This document shows, piece after piece, positions 44,801-56,448 of a stretch of DNA of 64,000 nt; positions within the stretch are counted from its first letter, which is position 1, and the number at the start of each line of letters is the position of its first letter. This DNA is from Pseudo-nitzschia pungens (Eukaryota > Bacillariophyta > Bacillariophyceae > Bacillariales > Bacillariaceae): the NCBI GenBank assembly GCA_037355855.1, contig CM074758.1, positions 717,001-781,000 of the forward strand, in the 5' to 3' direction. Position numbers and translations under genes: made by a program. The notes beneath the pieces were generated by a model, which did no database searches, was not told the DNA's origin, and saw only the letters and a program-made list of their open reading frames with translations.

Positions 44801-47800
44801 ATCTATGAGCGCAACACAACGTTTTTGTTCAAGGGAGCCAAGCCAAAAAACCAACCGAGTTTGATGAACGTTATGATGGAACTGAGGAAATGCTGCAACC
44901 ACCCCTTTTTAATACGAGGAGCCGAAGAGAAACTTCTTCTCGAAGCCACGCAACAAATCCGGGCAAAAGATGTGGGTGCGGAGCTCAACCACGTAAAAAT
45001 CTTCCACGACCAACTTGTGAAGTCTTCGGGAAAGATGGTCTTGATTCACAAAGTAAGTTTTGCGGGTGTTTTGACTTTCATAATGTCCGCGCTACGCTGT
45101 TAAAACAGAAAAAGATGATGACACTGGCTAACAATGCAATTTTAATTGCTCCAGTTGCTTCCAAAACTGTATGCGAATGGCCACAAAGTGCTCATCTTTA
45201 GCCAGATGGTTCGAGTGCTAGACCTCCTGGAAGAATTGCTGAAGATGATGCGGTACAAATACGAGAGACTCGACGGTTCTACCCGTTCGTCATCCAGAGC
45301 AGCGGCTGTGGACCGATTTATTCGAAAGTCGTGCCAACGCTTTGTCATGCTGTTAAGTACTAGGGTAAGTTACTGTTCTGGTTTCCTTTGAGGTTCTGTT
45401 GCAGGTGTACAAGCTGTTCGAGAGAATAAACTTACAATCGTTTCCGACATTTATTGCGCACTTGCTTCAGGCTGGGGGATTGGGGTTAAATCTCACCGCT
45501 GCAGACATTGTCATAATATTCGATAGCGATTGGAATCCGCAAAACGATTTGCAGGCGATGGCAAGAGCCCATCGTATTGGGCAGACGAAAGCGGTGAGGG
45601 TTTATAGATTGCTTACTGCCAAAACGTACGAGATGCACATGTTCCATAGCGCAAGTATGAAGCTAGGGTTAGAACAAGCCGTTCTGTCCCAGCAACGCGA
45701 TCAAGGAGAAGGAGGGGACGGGAAAAAGAGCAAGTCGAAGAGCGAGAGGGAGGCACAAGCAAAAAAGATTGACCAACTTTTGAAGAAGGGTGCTTACGAC
45801 GTGTTCCGCGACGACGATGACGAGGAGGCAAAGAAATTTATGGAAACCGATATTGACCAACTGATGGAGAGTTCTGCGAAGGACGTAACCTACGGGAAGC
45901 AACAGAGCAATCTCAGCAGCGGTTTGGGGTCTTTTAGCAAGGCTAGTTTTGTTACAGACACTGGGGACGGTGAAAAAGATGTGGACTTAGACGATCCAGA
46001 CTTTTGGTCGAAAGCAGTAGGCCTCGACAAACCAACTGATATGCCTGAAGAAATTAGTCACATGATCGATGACGGGGTTAAAAGATCACGAAAACAGGTC
46101 GAACAATTCGATCCATATGCCGATGTGAGAGAAGAAGAAAGAATCAAACAGGAAAAGATCGACATGAAGATCCAAGCCGAGAAAGACGAGAGGGAAAGGC
46201 TGAGAGAAGAAAAGAGAGCAAATAAGCTAGAAAAGAGCAAGAAGAGAAAATCACGCGAGGAAAAAGAAGCCGATGCGTTACGTAACAAGGAGGCCAGAAC
46301 TCTGCCACCTCCACCAAATTCTTTGAAGAAAAGGAAAAAGTTGAAAACCGATAAGGCCAACGCAGAAGCGGGTGATACAAAGAAAACGAAGTCTTTGTTG
46401 AAAAAGTCCGGAAATAAGAAAGTTCTTCCTCTTACGAAAAAAGAAGTACCTCAAGCAAGCCAACCTTCACAGAAGAAGTCAAAGAGAACCCTTGAACGGA
46501 AACGGGCTCTTCGGAAGGCAGAAAATGAAAATCCCATGATAGAGAATCTTAAGCAAGGATGGGAAATTTCGCATAGGAATCGTGCCGTGGCAGCATGTAT
46601 CAGATTTGGATTTTCTCGGGTCACAAAGATACGGCACGAGTCGAATTTGCAATGTTTGCCGATACAGGACATAGAGGTTTTCTTCCGACAATGTAAGTGC
46701 ATTGTTGAGGTTGTTTACGAGGATCGAAAATCAACGATTGTTTCCTAACGATACCGGGCATTTCCATTTTTTTAGTTGTATATCAACAGTCTCTTCAGCT
46801 TGCAGTCGTTTTCATGCAGAAAATGCGCGATGACCCTGATTGTCTGAATGACAACCAGTTACGATCTAATCTACAGGAATACCTTGGGCAATCGAGCTCG
46901 GAGGAACTTCAGTGGTTAAGTGACTGCTTGACACGGGGAATCAAAGACTTCCTTGAAGTAGAAAATCAACGTAGATCGCTTCGACTTCCTCTCATTCTTG
47001 CCGAAGAAAGCTACATTAAAGATCTAAGACGAGGTGCAGCTCTGCGGTCGTTACGGAGAATATATATGGCTTGTCGAATTGAAAGGGTTGTAGGGGACTG
47101 TGTGGACGGTATCATATCCGGTAAGTGTCGTGATTCTAAACGTTGGATATTTTGTTGAACCCTACGTGCGCTGATTCTTCATTCGATACGTTCGTTGTTT
47201 TAGAACTTGGATACGAACAGCTCGCGCAACGGGGGTGTCAAACAAGTAATATTTCATCGTTGGACATTGATATGAAAACGAGGCTCGTAAGTACAGAGGA
47301 ACTTACGCTGTCAATAAATCTACTTTTCGCAAGAGTGAAGCATAAACCTCCTGCCAATTGGTGGGACCGGTCTTGTGACATTGCGCTCCTCCTTGGGACA
47401 TTTGTTCACGGTCTGGGGAACTACGAGGCCATGCTACAAGACGAAACACTGCCTTTTACCTATAAAATACGTAAATATGCCAAGTCCGATAGCTTGTGCT
47501 GTGACGCACAGAAAAGATTTGCAAATGCGGCGTCAGCTGCAAAACAGGTGTGTGACGACGCGCTTGAACAATCCAAGTTAAAGGCACAAAAGGAAGTCCA
47601 GAAAGCCGTTGCTGCAGCAGCTGCGGCGTCTCTGAAGAGAGAGAAAGAGGCAGCGGCATTAAGGGAAGGGGGAGACGCAGCAGATGCGGTCATGAGTAAT
47701 ATGGGTGAACAGCCATTGGATCACCTGTATGAGATGCAAGAAGGAAAGGACGATCACTTCATCACATTACCAAGAGTGAAGGAATCGATTGAGGCTTCGA

Positions 47801-49596
47801 TTCGATCTTCGCCACTAATTGCTTCTTCGGAAGGCAAAGTGAATAGTACGAACAATAATTCGGGCCAAAAGGAATCAAAAGGCACGGAAGAAAATAAAGG
47901 AAGGAGAAAGCGCAATCACTTTCAGACTTTGCCAATGCCCGATGCACGCGTTTTAGACTTTAGGTTGAAGATACTGCTATTTGAAATCGAGAGGCGCTAT
48001 TCAGACAAGGGCAAATCTGAATTGTTCATGGATGACTTTGCAACACCGAAATTCTGGTCAAGGTCTGACATCGTCTCGACAAACCAACGAATGCGTGATG
48101 TTTCTGTTGGTTTTTTGCTTGGATCAACGTCGAAGGAATATTCCGATCAAGTAATTGAATATGCAGGAGTTGGTTTGAACGGAACTCAATGTGGAGTTAC
48201 TCACAGAACTGTGGACGATAGGGCTGACTATAGCATAGGAGCAGCAAGCCCAGATCTTTATCAGGTTGCACATGGTCCCGAATCTCCGCGTTACCTCAGA
48301 GCGTTGGGTGTTCCAATGACTTTTGGGAGGTTTGGCCTAGTTGCTCTGGTCCATGCTGATGAACAGTGTCTTCATAATATGCTTGCCAATGAGCACGACC
48401 TTTTCTACAATTCCAAAACGGATCATCCCACTTCAAACTCTTTGAAAGAAAAAAAAGTTCCTGATAATACATTGTCTCTGTCTAAGAACCCAGAGCTACC
48501 AGGGGGAAAAAAGGGATTGAAAGAAGAGCAATCAACCGGGAAGAAAAATGAGGTTGTGACGGAAGGCGGTGCTGTGTCAAATAATACTCTGACCGCTCCG
48601 TTCACCCTTTCCAAGTCTGTACCAATTGCTTTCCAAGACAGTGCAGTTTTAAGAGCAGGTGTCTCATGCGTACTTCTGCACTTTGGATTTCCTTTGAATA
48701 ACGAGGAGTTGGCGATGGCAAACGATATCTGGAGCAGTGTTCGAGAAACATCGCCCATTGAACTCACGAAAAATCCTAGTCCATTATTCGGAAGAACTCG
48801 ATTTCTATCGTTGTTGAAGGATTTTTGCGGTGATATTGAAATACCTGAAATGAAAGTTGTCGAGGAATACATCGAAGGATGCTTCCTTCCTCACTGCTTG
48901 AAACTGTGCTTGTATGGAAATAATTCCGCAACTCAAATTACGCGTGGAAGTAAGGGGGAGTATAAAACGTTCGATGGGACCTGCTGTTACCCAGAACCCA
49001 CAGAAAAATTACAGAGCCCGCTACCCGATCCATGTTTGCCGCTGCACGAACAGTCTATCGAAGCTGTAGGAATGGCAAGTGCTATAATAAGAAGACTCAG
49101 ATTGATGCGGTGTATCCTCGCAATTGCGACAGGCAAGGTCGAAGGGGAAAAATTACAGGCAATCTTGCACTCCAAGACAATGCGAAAATCTATGGATGGT
49201 CTCCCTGCATGGTGGTGCCCTTGGATCCACGACACTGCTCTGCTCGTCCACGCAAGCACGCAGGGTTTGTTTTCCATAGTTAGGGATCGCGAGTTTGAAC
49301 TAGGTGAGAGTCACGCGGGTCATATTTTTTCTCAAGAAGCTATCAAGAGGCACATAGAGTCTATATTTTTTTATCCGCGGGACAATGAGGAAATCGTCCC
49401 GCAATCCATCCTTGACTCTTCATCGATAGATGATGCAGATGCATGGGTTGAAAGATATGCGAATGAGTTTCCGTCAGTGAATACTATAGAACGCCGCCTT
49501 GCTTTCCTTTGCGCAATGGCGACCGAAGAGTTTGACGACGGATCCCGCTTTGACAACCTTCCCATGTACGATCATGGTGGTTGGCCCAGGCGTTGA
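41816..49596 (+). CDS. CHD-family ATP-dependent chromatin remodeller, five exons
   Basis: Exons 41816-45052, 45155-45364, 45471-46692, 46776-47120 and 47204-49596. All have GT-AG introns with matching phases; total 2468 aa. Start [15 protein letters not shown] has a good context, aaccATGg. The first 130 residues carry about six I-P-[RK]-[RK] repeats. Two chromodomains: about 460-500 ([17 protein letters not shown]) and about 570-660 ([20 protein letters not shown]). SNF2 ATPase: [11 protein letters not shown] (about 757) and DEAHRLKN (about 880). The helicase C-terminal lobe spans introns 1-2 ([15 protein letters not shown], then RFVMLLSTR joined to [17 protein letters not shown]). Past it is a SANT-like block, [25 protein letters not shown] (about 1720), resembling CHD6-9. 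The closest subfamily is CHD7/Kismet-like, tentatively. It uses ATP to slide nucleosomes in the nucleus. Confidence 0.95.
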
Positions 49597-49733
49597 AAGA
49601 CTTGAAACTTTTGCTATTTCCGATAAAAGTAACGAGATTAAAACTGTCACAAATCACAAGCTTCTCCTGAGGTTGACAATTCTTGCTTCCTACAAGTGTC
49701 CAAATGTATGGCGCATAATGTTCATAGTACATT

Positions 49734-52557
49734 TTATTTTGCGTTATCCTGCATTGACTCGACTAGGCTTTTCCAGTAGTGATCCACAGTGGGCTTGTGA
49801 CCAAGCAAATCTTCTAGCATAGTATTTGCGTCTCGCGCGCCGCCGTGTATGAGCATCTTCTTCCATATCCGCTCTCCAGAGTTTCGATTCAAGCTTTGTT
49901 TGCGAAATAGTTCGTTCCAGATTGCGTCCGCAAACACTTGGGAATAGAGATATCCTACGGTATTATTACAAAGTGAAAATGTGTTAATCAGCAAGGACAA
50001 AAAAACGACGAAATCAAAACAGTGTGGCAATTGGCATTGCAATTCACAGGATCCTTTATCATTCGATTCTCGTTCGACTTTGGAAATCCATTCGCCGATT
50101 CTTGCAATTGCGACCTCCTTGTTATTCTTACCGTCTTCGATCCAGTCAAATCGAGAACGCATGGCAGAGGCAGCATCGACAACGAAACGGCAATGAACGC
50201 GGTGAGAAATAATGTTCGGGTTAGCGTCGCTGAGTTTTGACTTGTCTTCTGCGATAGAGTGCGTGCCGAGCAAACCAGAGCGCTTCGAGTTCTTTGCGTT
50301 CAACAGGTGAATGCGTTCTTCGATTGCGTGAACTTACAGTAGCCGGCACCATACGTCACTAAATGTCCAATGTTTGTGAACCAATGGGTGCCTTCGGCAA
50401 ACGGGACTCCGCTCTCTCGGTGCATGGCCGTCCAGACATCCTTGGTGACCGGTCTCGGACCGCCATTGGATTGCCGGGGACCGAAGATCGTCTGATCAAA
50501 ATTCGACAAGACAATCTGTTTTTGCATTTCCAGGAACCGGAACTGACTCCGGCTCTGGCTCAGTTGCTTGGCCATCGACGCGGGCAGCGGCTCCCCGTTT
50601 GCGTTTGTCGCGAGGAGCGGCAAAAATTGCTCGCACCTTTTGCAAATGCAGATCCGGACCGCAGCAAAACGTTCCAACGTGTGAGTGTCATACTCCCGAG
50701 CTACACTGCGCATCGTTCCAAATTGCGCAAGATTCCCCCCCCAAAAAAAAATTGTGCTTACCATGCGTAGTGTTCCATCCAGTGGGACGGCGTTTCCACA
50801 AAGTCCATGGCGGCCCTCGTTCCCGACATGTGCTGAAAGTTGGTCCGGCTCAGCAGCGAGTGCATCGCGTGACCGAATTCGTGGAAAAAGGTCTCGACCT
50901 CCTGGTGGGACGAAAAGCTCGCCTCTCCCGTGTTCATGTTGCAGACCAGCGCCACGATCGGCGTCTGGTAGTCCGAATCGGGTCCGCTCTCCAGGCAACC
51001 GCACCGGACCGTAAAGTGGGCCGCGTGCGTGTATTTCCCCGGCCGGGGGTGCAGGTCCAGATACATGGTGCCCAGTTTTCGGCCGGTGGAGTCTTCCGAG
51101 ACGACGAATTTTCGGATCGGCTCGTCGTTTCCATTGCCGGCGTTCCCGGCGTGGGTCGTTGCGGCGGGTCTCCCGTGGTCGTCGCGGATCACGTCCCACC
51201 CCTCCAGTTCCTCCATCGGCATTTCCTCCATGCGAATTCCAAAGAGTGTCTTGGTCAGCGTCTTCATGGCATTCAAACAGTTGGACAAGCTCAAATACGG
51301 GGCCAGCTGTCCCGGATCCACTCCCCCCTGTGCCTTGAGCGCCTTGACGTAGAAATTGACGTCCCACGGCTCGATCTCCGGGCTGCCCTCGAACTGCTGC
51401 TTGGCCCGCGACAGGATCTCCAGCTCCTGCAGATAGGCCGGCCGGATCTTGCCCCGCAGGTCGTTCAAAAACTCCGAGACGGATGCCGGGGACCGGGCCA
51501 TCTTGTCCTGCAGGAATCGGTGGGCGTAGGATTCGAACCCGAGGGTCGTGGCCAGGGTGTGCCGGGCATCGATCATGGCGTCCAGGACGTCCAGGTTTTC
51601 GGGGCAGCTCGTCTTGGTCTCCATGTACACCTCCTTCCGGAGGGACCCGCTGCCGGCGTAGTTCACGATGGAGTGGGCGATCGGGGACGTCGCCGCCAGC
51701 TGCACCGCATTGGCGGTTGGACCGTCGTCCTCGTTACCCCCCGTCCCGTACACGGCCCCGTTGGCCTCTAACACGGGCCTCGGGATGACGGCCTCCACCA
51801 GATCGGCGTCCACCCAGAACGGTTTGTGGGCGTTGGTAATGTTGCTGGCAAAGAGGGTTTCCAGCGTCGTGACGGTGTTGTGGAGCTGCTTGACGTGCTC
51901 CCGCTCGTTTTCGGGCAGGTGGATCCCGTCCAGCTCGAACTCGCGCTTGAGCAGGAAACAAAAGCGCCGCTCCTCTTCCGACAGGTCGTCGAGGAAGCGG
52001 TCCTCCACCAGCGCCAGCGCATTGTACAGGCGCCGGTCCGCGTTGAGGGTCGCGATGTAGTCCTGGAGCTCCGCAAAGGACCGGTTCGCCGCCTCCCTCC
52101 ACTGCGGATCGGCGTGGGCCGACCGGCAGAGCTCGGCGGCGTCGATGACGTTGCAGACGGTCCGGCTGATCTGGTCGAGCTGGTAGAGCGTGTCCCGGGC
52201 CTGGTTCGTGGAGTCAATCGCGGAAGGAATCCCGTCCCGGAGGTCGTCGCTCTCCGAGATGGCAATCTTGGTCAGGCGCAAAAAGTCGCTCGGGTAGTTG
52301 AGGCCTCGGATGGAAAACAGGCCGATGGATGGTGATTCGTTGGACCCCCCGCTGTTGCCGGACGCGGGCGCGGACGCGAATGCAAAGCCACGGGAAACCA
52401 TTCGGTGCGCGTCGAAAGCAGCGGTCCGTGTCCCACCGGTCGTCGTTGCGTCGCGCCGGAACCCGGTTCCGAATCGATGCACCCGACGCGCGGCAGGTGC
52501 GGAAACATACCGTTTCGCCACCAGGAGTCGCAGAGATTGCGATCCAAACACCGCCAT
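49734..52557 (-). CDS. mitochondrial intermediate peptidase (M3 metallopeptidase), spliced
   Basis: Zinc oligopeptidase that trims an octapeptide from imported mitochondrial proteins. Start MAVFGSQSLRLLVAKRYVSA at 52557, with an Arg-rich mitochondrial presequence. Exon 1 (50762-52557) holds the active site ETFFHEFGHAMHSLLSRTNF (HExxH, about residue 557) and FVETPSHWMEHYA. Intron 50706-50761 (56 nt, phase 2) leads to exon 2 (50338-50705), CVAREYDTHTLERF to TNIGHLVTYGAGY. The last exon is 49734-49954 (YLYSQVFADAIWNELFRKQS...RDANTMLEDLLGHKPTVDHY). Exon 2 ends in phase 1 (T). Direct joining to the last exon would create TGA. Inserting the 3-nt segment 50132-50134 (ACG), flanked by AAG and GTAAGA, restores GAGYYGYLYS, the strongly conserved GYYxYL block of M3 enzymes. 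The introns would be 50135-50337 and 49955-50131; the latter has a TGCTGATTAAC branch-like site. Confidence 0.88.
50132..50134 (-). other. candidate 3-nt microexon of the mitochondrial intermediate peptidase
   Basis: On the minus strand the context is TCGAAG|ACG|GTAAGA. Phase 1 on both sides gives T+AC = Tyr and G+GA = Gly. It is the only in-frame solution I found between exon 2 and the last exon. Confidence 0.5.
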
Positions 52558-53203
52558 TATCGAACCGAGATGATGTCTCCGACGAACTCTTTGCGTTTCG
52601 GTCAAGTGTTGGTGGGGTTTCGAATCGAATCGAAGCTACAACCACCGTGCGCCTCGGCAGTCGGCAGTCGGCAGTCGCGATCTTTGTGTCGAACCGGGCA
52701 GAAGTTCGAAGTTGTGACACAACAATTGGCGCTTGTTCTGTTCCCCGTGATGTTTGGATCGTTGATGGATTGCGGAGAAGAATGAATGAATGAATGAATC
52801 GAATCATCAGTCTTGTTTTGGTCACGAGTGATAGGCGTTATGGAATTGGAAGACATGAGTTAGCGTCGAACGTCGCCTTCAACCTCGGCTTGCGGTCGGC
52901 GAGCAACCTCATAGGCAGTAAGGTTCTTATGCCCAATAGTTCGATGTGCGGTATTGAGTATGTACAATAGGACTAGCACATACTCGTACGTGCTCATACC
53001 GTACATCACCAACTCGGGCAGCAGTACGGTTCGTACTACTTGTACCCGTGACGGCAAACAAATCCCCAAGCTACCGAACAGCGTGCGTGCAACAGCCAAC
53101 AAGCGTGAAGTACGCGTTGTGCCAAGCAGCGACATCGATCTGTCCGACCAACGATCCGTTCGTCGCTCCACCGATTGTCTGACATTGGATAGAAAGTTCC
53201 ACC
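52558..53203. other. divergent spacer, MIP / gamma-CA-like
   Basis: Contains tcggcag repeats (52655-52675), a tgaatgaatgaatgaat tract (52783-52800), and gtacgtgctcataccgtac-type motifs (52975-53045). No gene supported. Confidence 0.5.
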
Positions 53204-54284
53204 ATGGCGAGCATGTTGAAATCAGTCGTCTCCAAGGGCTTGAGAGAGGCCGGCAGCGTTATGCGGGGGGAAGCCGGAGTCCTGGAGGTGAGTGGTTGCG
53301 GTTGTCGCGTCAGTCGGTGCAGCGCATGGAATGGTAGGATGGATTGGCTACTTGCTGGCTTGGATGTCGGGCTCGTCTGTATTGCATCGGAAGCGACTAG
53401 GTTTGGCGCTCGACACAAAGCATTAGTTTCGTTCTCGCTTCAATTCACTGAATCGATACTCATTCTTACCGTGGAATCACACTCTCTGTTGCATTGCATT
53501 GTAATAATGATAATGATGTTGCTGTAATTGTAATTGTTATATTATCGGATCCATCTTGCACCAATTGTACGCATGATGGCGATGGTGATGGCTCCGACAC
53601 AAACCAACCAATCGACTTCATTGTTATCGCTCGAACCATTTTGATTGTCACTCACTCCCCCAGATCATTTCCCGGCACCGCCCCAAGATGACCTTTTTGG
53701 GCCAGTCTCCCTTTGTCACGAACGACACCTTCATCGCCCCCACCGCATCGGTGATTGGCGAGGTCACGAATTGGGACCAGTCCAGCGTCTGGTACGGAGC
53801 CGTCGTCCGCGCCGATTCCTCCCACCCCATCACGATCGGTTTCACGTCGAGCGTCGGCGAGGGCTCGGTCGTCACCACCCTCAAGAAAAACGCCACCCTC
53901 AAAACCGGATTCCCACCCACCACCAGCATCGGACACTACGTCACCATTGGCGGTGGCTGCGTCCTCAAGTCCTGCCGCATCGAGGACCTGGTGGTGATCG
54001 GAGAAAAGTCCACCGTTTTGGAGGGAGCCGTGGTGGAATCGAACGTCATTCTCGAGCCGGGAACGGTCGTCCCGGCCTACGCCTACATTCCCTCGGGACA
54101 AAAGTGGGGGGGCAATCCGGCGACCTTTGTCGCCAGCGTGACGGCCGACGAGGCGGAGGACATCAAGCGGACCTCCCTGGAGACCCACCAGCGGGCCAAA
54201 GAGCACCTGACGGAATTCCTTCCCGTGGGCAACACCTATGTGCACCTGGAGGACCTGGAGAAACAGCAGCAACAACAACAATAA
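53204..54284 (+). CDS. gamma-carbonic-anhydrase-like protein lacking zinc histidines
   Basis: Left-handed beta-helix (hexapeptide-repeat) protein of the gamma-CA family, 234 aa. In plants and algae these form a domain of mitochondrial complex I. Exon 1, 53204-53287, MASMLKSVVSKGLREAGSVM, is a basic mitochondrial-type presequence. Intron 53288-53663 (376 nt, GTGAGT/CCCCAG, phase 0). Exon 2, 53664-54284. Core: FVTNDTFIAPTASVIGEVTN, SSVWYGAVVRAD, then SVGEGSVVTTLKKN, SIGHYVTIGGGCVLKSCRIE and AYIPSGQKWGGNPATFVASV. Active gamma-CAs have three zinc His, in an IHV-like strand and a GHxxxLHG block. Here these positions read VTT and IGGGCVLKS, so all three appear lost, as in the GCAL subtype. A poly-Gln C-terminus comes from a CAG/CAA repeat. 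Confidence 0.9.
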
Positions 54285-54778
54285 TGATGTGATGATGACG
54301 ATGATGGTGATGATGATGAAACTAGTCGTAATTATCGAAGAAGCAACAGTACTAATACTAATACCGTACTCCGCGCAAAAACACACGCCGGGGCACACGA
54401 TGCAGTACAACAGACGCCGGAGTGCAATGCATTGGAAGGAAAAAATACTGCAATTCACTGCAATACAATGCACTGCAAACACATCTGGAAGCAACGCAGG
54501 GAATGGATCGGAATGAAACCGCGTTCATTCCCCATCGAGTCGGAGATCGCATCCAATCGAATATACTAACAAGAATGAAAAACCAAATGAATAAAAAATC
54601 CGTTTCGAAAGCACTCTTGGTGCACCGTAGCAACTACTAGTAGTTTGGACACCGCAATGTGTAGGAGCATCGTTGTTTCTTTTTCGAATCGTTGGAGTGA
54701 GGGAATCATCCCTCCGAAACAGATTCGAAACTTTCATCGACCCGGAACCGTTTCCGAGAGATCGCTTGTCGTTTTGGA
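54285..54778. other. spacer
   Basis: gatgatgatgat repeat remnants follow the gamma-CA-like stop. No gene recognised. Confidence 0.5.
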
Positions 54779-55138
54779 ATGAGTCTCACGCGGCCGAAGC
54801 AAACCATTGCGCGGTGCATCTGTTTCGATTCGTTGCACCGTTCCGATTGCGAGGATTGTACCGCTCTTCCTAACGTTTGTGCCCGAAACGAAATGTTTTG
54901 CGATGCAACGAAAGACCATGAGCTCCGGGAGGGAAACGTGGTCTTTGCGGTGATTACCGGAGGGGATGATTCCTTTCCGACGGCATTACGGTCCGGATCG
55001 TTTCAAGAAGGCACTTCCGCTTCTGTCGTTGCGACCAGGACCTTGCAAACAAGAACCGGGAGAGTGGAGACAGCATTGGAGGTGCCGAGAGAGCATACAG
55101 AGACAAGGCGCGTACAAGTAATAATAGTAGAAAGTTAG
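54779..55138 (+). CDS. possible small Cys-rich ORF (119 aa)
   Basis: Starts MSLTRPKQTIARCICFDSLH and has six to seven Cys within the first 50 residues (CICF, CEDC, VCARNEMFC), then FAVITGGDDSFPTAL. Composition is compatible with coding but no family is recognised. The opposite strand also carries an open frame (54986-55720). It may be chance. Confidence 0.25.
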   Translation: MSLTRPKQTIARCICFDSLHRSDCEDCTALPNVCARNEMFCDATKDHELREGNVVFAVITGGDDSFPTALRSGSFQEGTSASVVATRTLQTRTGRVETALEVPREHTETRRVQVIIVES

Positions 55139-55935
55139 TTCCAAACATTGCGATCGCAATGGTGGCGATCCATCGGGAGCGAAGATTAATGGTTCCGGTC
55201 GGATCGGGCCGGGAAACTCTCTGGTCGAAAAAAGTCGAAACGCAGCCTCGATTTTCGATTCGGTATCATGGTACGGATACCGTTGAGCAGCGCAGCAGAA
55301 AGAGATAGTCTGGAGACTATGGTTTCGCTCGCTGTTGGTGCAGGCATGGCTCCGGCGAACCTGGGATTTCACATCCCACGAATCGAACCAAAATCGGCAC
55401 ACGGTATGCAAACCTACGGAGAATTGGGAAAACGACATGTGATAACGGAAACTATTACTTCGTATTAAGACACTGCGAGAGATTGACATAATATCACACA
55501 CATTGGAAATCTGTTGAAGAACTTGGCGATGGGAGTTGAAATCCATGACCATTCCATCACATCCATGTATGTTCCGAACGCAAAAGCGCCCATAGCTCTT
55601 GTCCAAACCGTGCATGTTCAATCGTCGTACATACGTTGAAGGTATGGGCTTTTGTGCCTGCGTCATCTCACTTGATGACTCGTTTGACGGTATCTCTCCA
55701 AAGATCGTCCGAAATGACATTTGGGAACTCGGCGCAATACATAGCGTTGTGTGTCACATGCTGAAAAGGCCACATTCGAAAAATCCCATGATTTTCGCTT
55801 GGATTCCTCTTCATTCATTCAAGAGTTCCCACGTCAAACTCCTAGTAGTTGTGCGGTCTAGTTCAAACGACCAAACTCCCATCGTCCGAGAGAGGTTGGC
55901 TCCGAGAGTCCACCGCTGTTGTGACCCAATCCTCT
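55139..55935. other. spacer with unsupported open frames
   Basis: Open frames on both strands (for example 54986-55720 minus, 55599-56057 plus) are Arg/Ser/Cys-rich and lack domains. I treat the interval as noncoding. Confidence 0.4.
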
Positions 55936-56448
55936 CTACAAGCGAATCTTGGCCCAGATCCGCTCGTGCACATAATAGATCAGGATCTTGGCAAAAAACT
56001 CAAAGAACCCAATCTGAAAGGCGACCGTCGTTTCTCCCGTCACGATCTTGGCAATGACAATCGTGGTTCCACTCGCCACCAACCTCCAGGTGAATCCCTT
56101 GGCGAGGCTGCGGGCGTGGGAGTCTTCCCTGACGACGGCATTGGTGCCGGAAGCCATGATTCCGTCTCCTCCACCCGCTGCTGCCGCATGGAGCTCCTTG
56201 GGCATGCCGGTATAGGGCGTCGTTGGCCCGTCGTGGTCCAACTCGATGCGGTTCGACTCGACGTCCATTTCACGGGGCGTTCCGCGCTTTCGTGCTTCCA
56301 TCGCGGTTCGAAATGATGCAAGACTAGACGAAGGGATTCGCTGGATTCGTGCTTCGAAAGGAAAGGAATCGCAACCAAGGGGATGAGTTGAGTTACGACT
56401 GACGAGTGTGAGTGAGTCGGAGTGATTTGTGCAACAGAGTATCAACAC
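55936..56448 (-). CDS. DUF2061 predicted membrane protein
   Basis: The C-terminal 60 residues, SLAKGFTWRLVASGTTIVIA through FQIGFFEFFAKILIYYVHER to IWAKI, match the DUF2061 pattern (S-L-x-K-x-x-T-W-R ... T-G ... E ... K-x-x-x-Y-Y-x-H-E-R-x-W). This small two-helix membrane family has unknown function and also occurs in bacteria. The longest frame starts at 56448; a better start may be MEARKRGTPREMDVES at 56301, which gives 121 aa with a short hydrophilic N-terminal region. No clear targeting peptide. Function unassigned. Confidence 0.8.
   Translation of the reverse strand: MLILCCTNHSDSLTLVSRNSTHPLGCDSFPFEARIQRIPSSSLASFRTAMEARKRGTPREMDVESNRIELDHDGPTTPYTGMPKELHAAAAGGGDGIMASGTNAVVREDSHARSLAKGFTWRLVASGTTIVIAKIVTGETTVAFQIGFFEFFAKILIYYVHERIWAKIRL

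Noticed and set aside
50135..50303. Open frame upstream of the last MIP exon as extra coding sequence
   Set aside because: It cannot be reached in phase from exon 2 without a stop and has no match to the conserved peptidase sequence; treated as intron.
50599..51771. 390-aa open frame on plus
   Set aside because: Antisense to mitochondrial intermediate peptidase exons.
54986..55720. 244-aa open frame on minus
   Set aside because: No domain, Ser/Arg/Cys-rich, inconsistent with a neighbouring start; probably chance.
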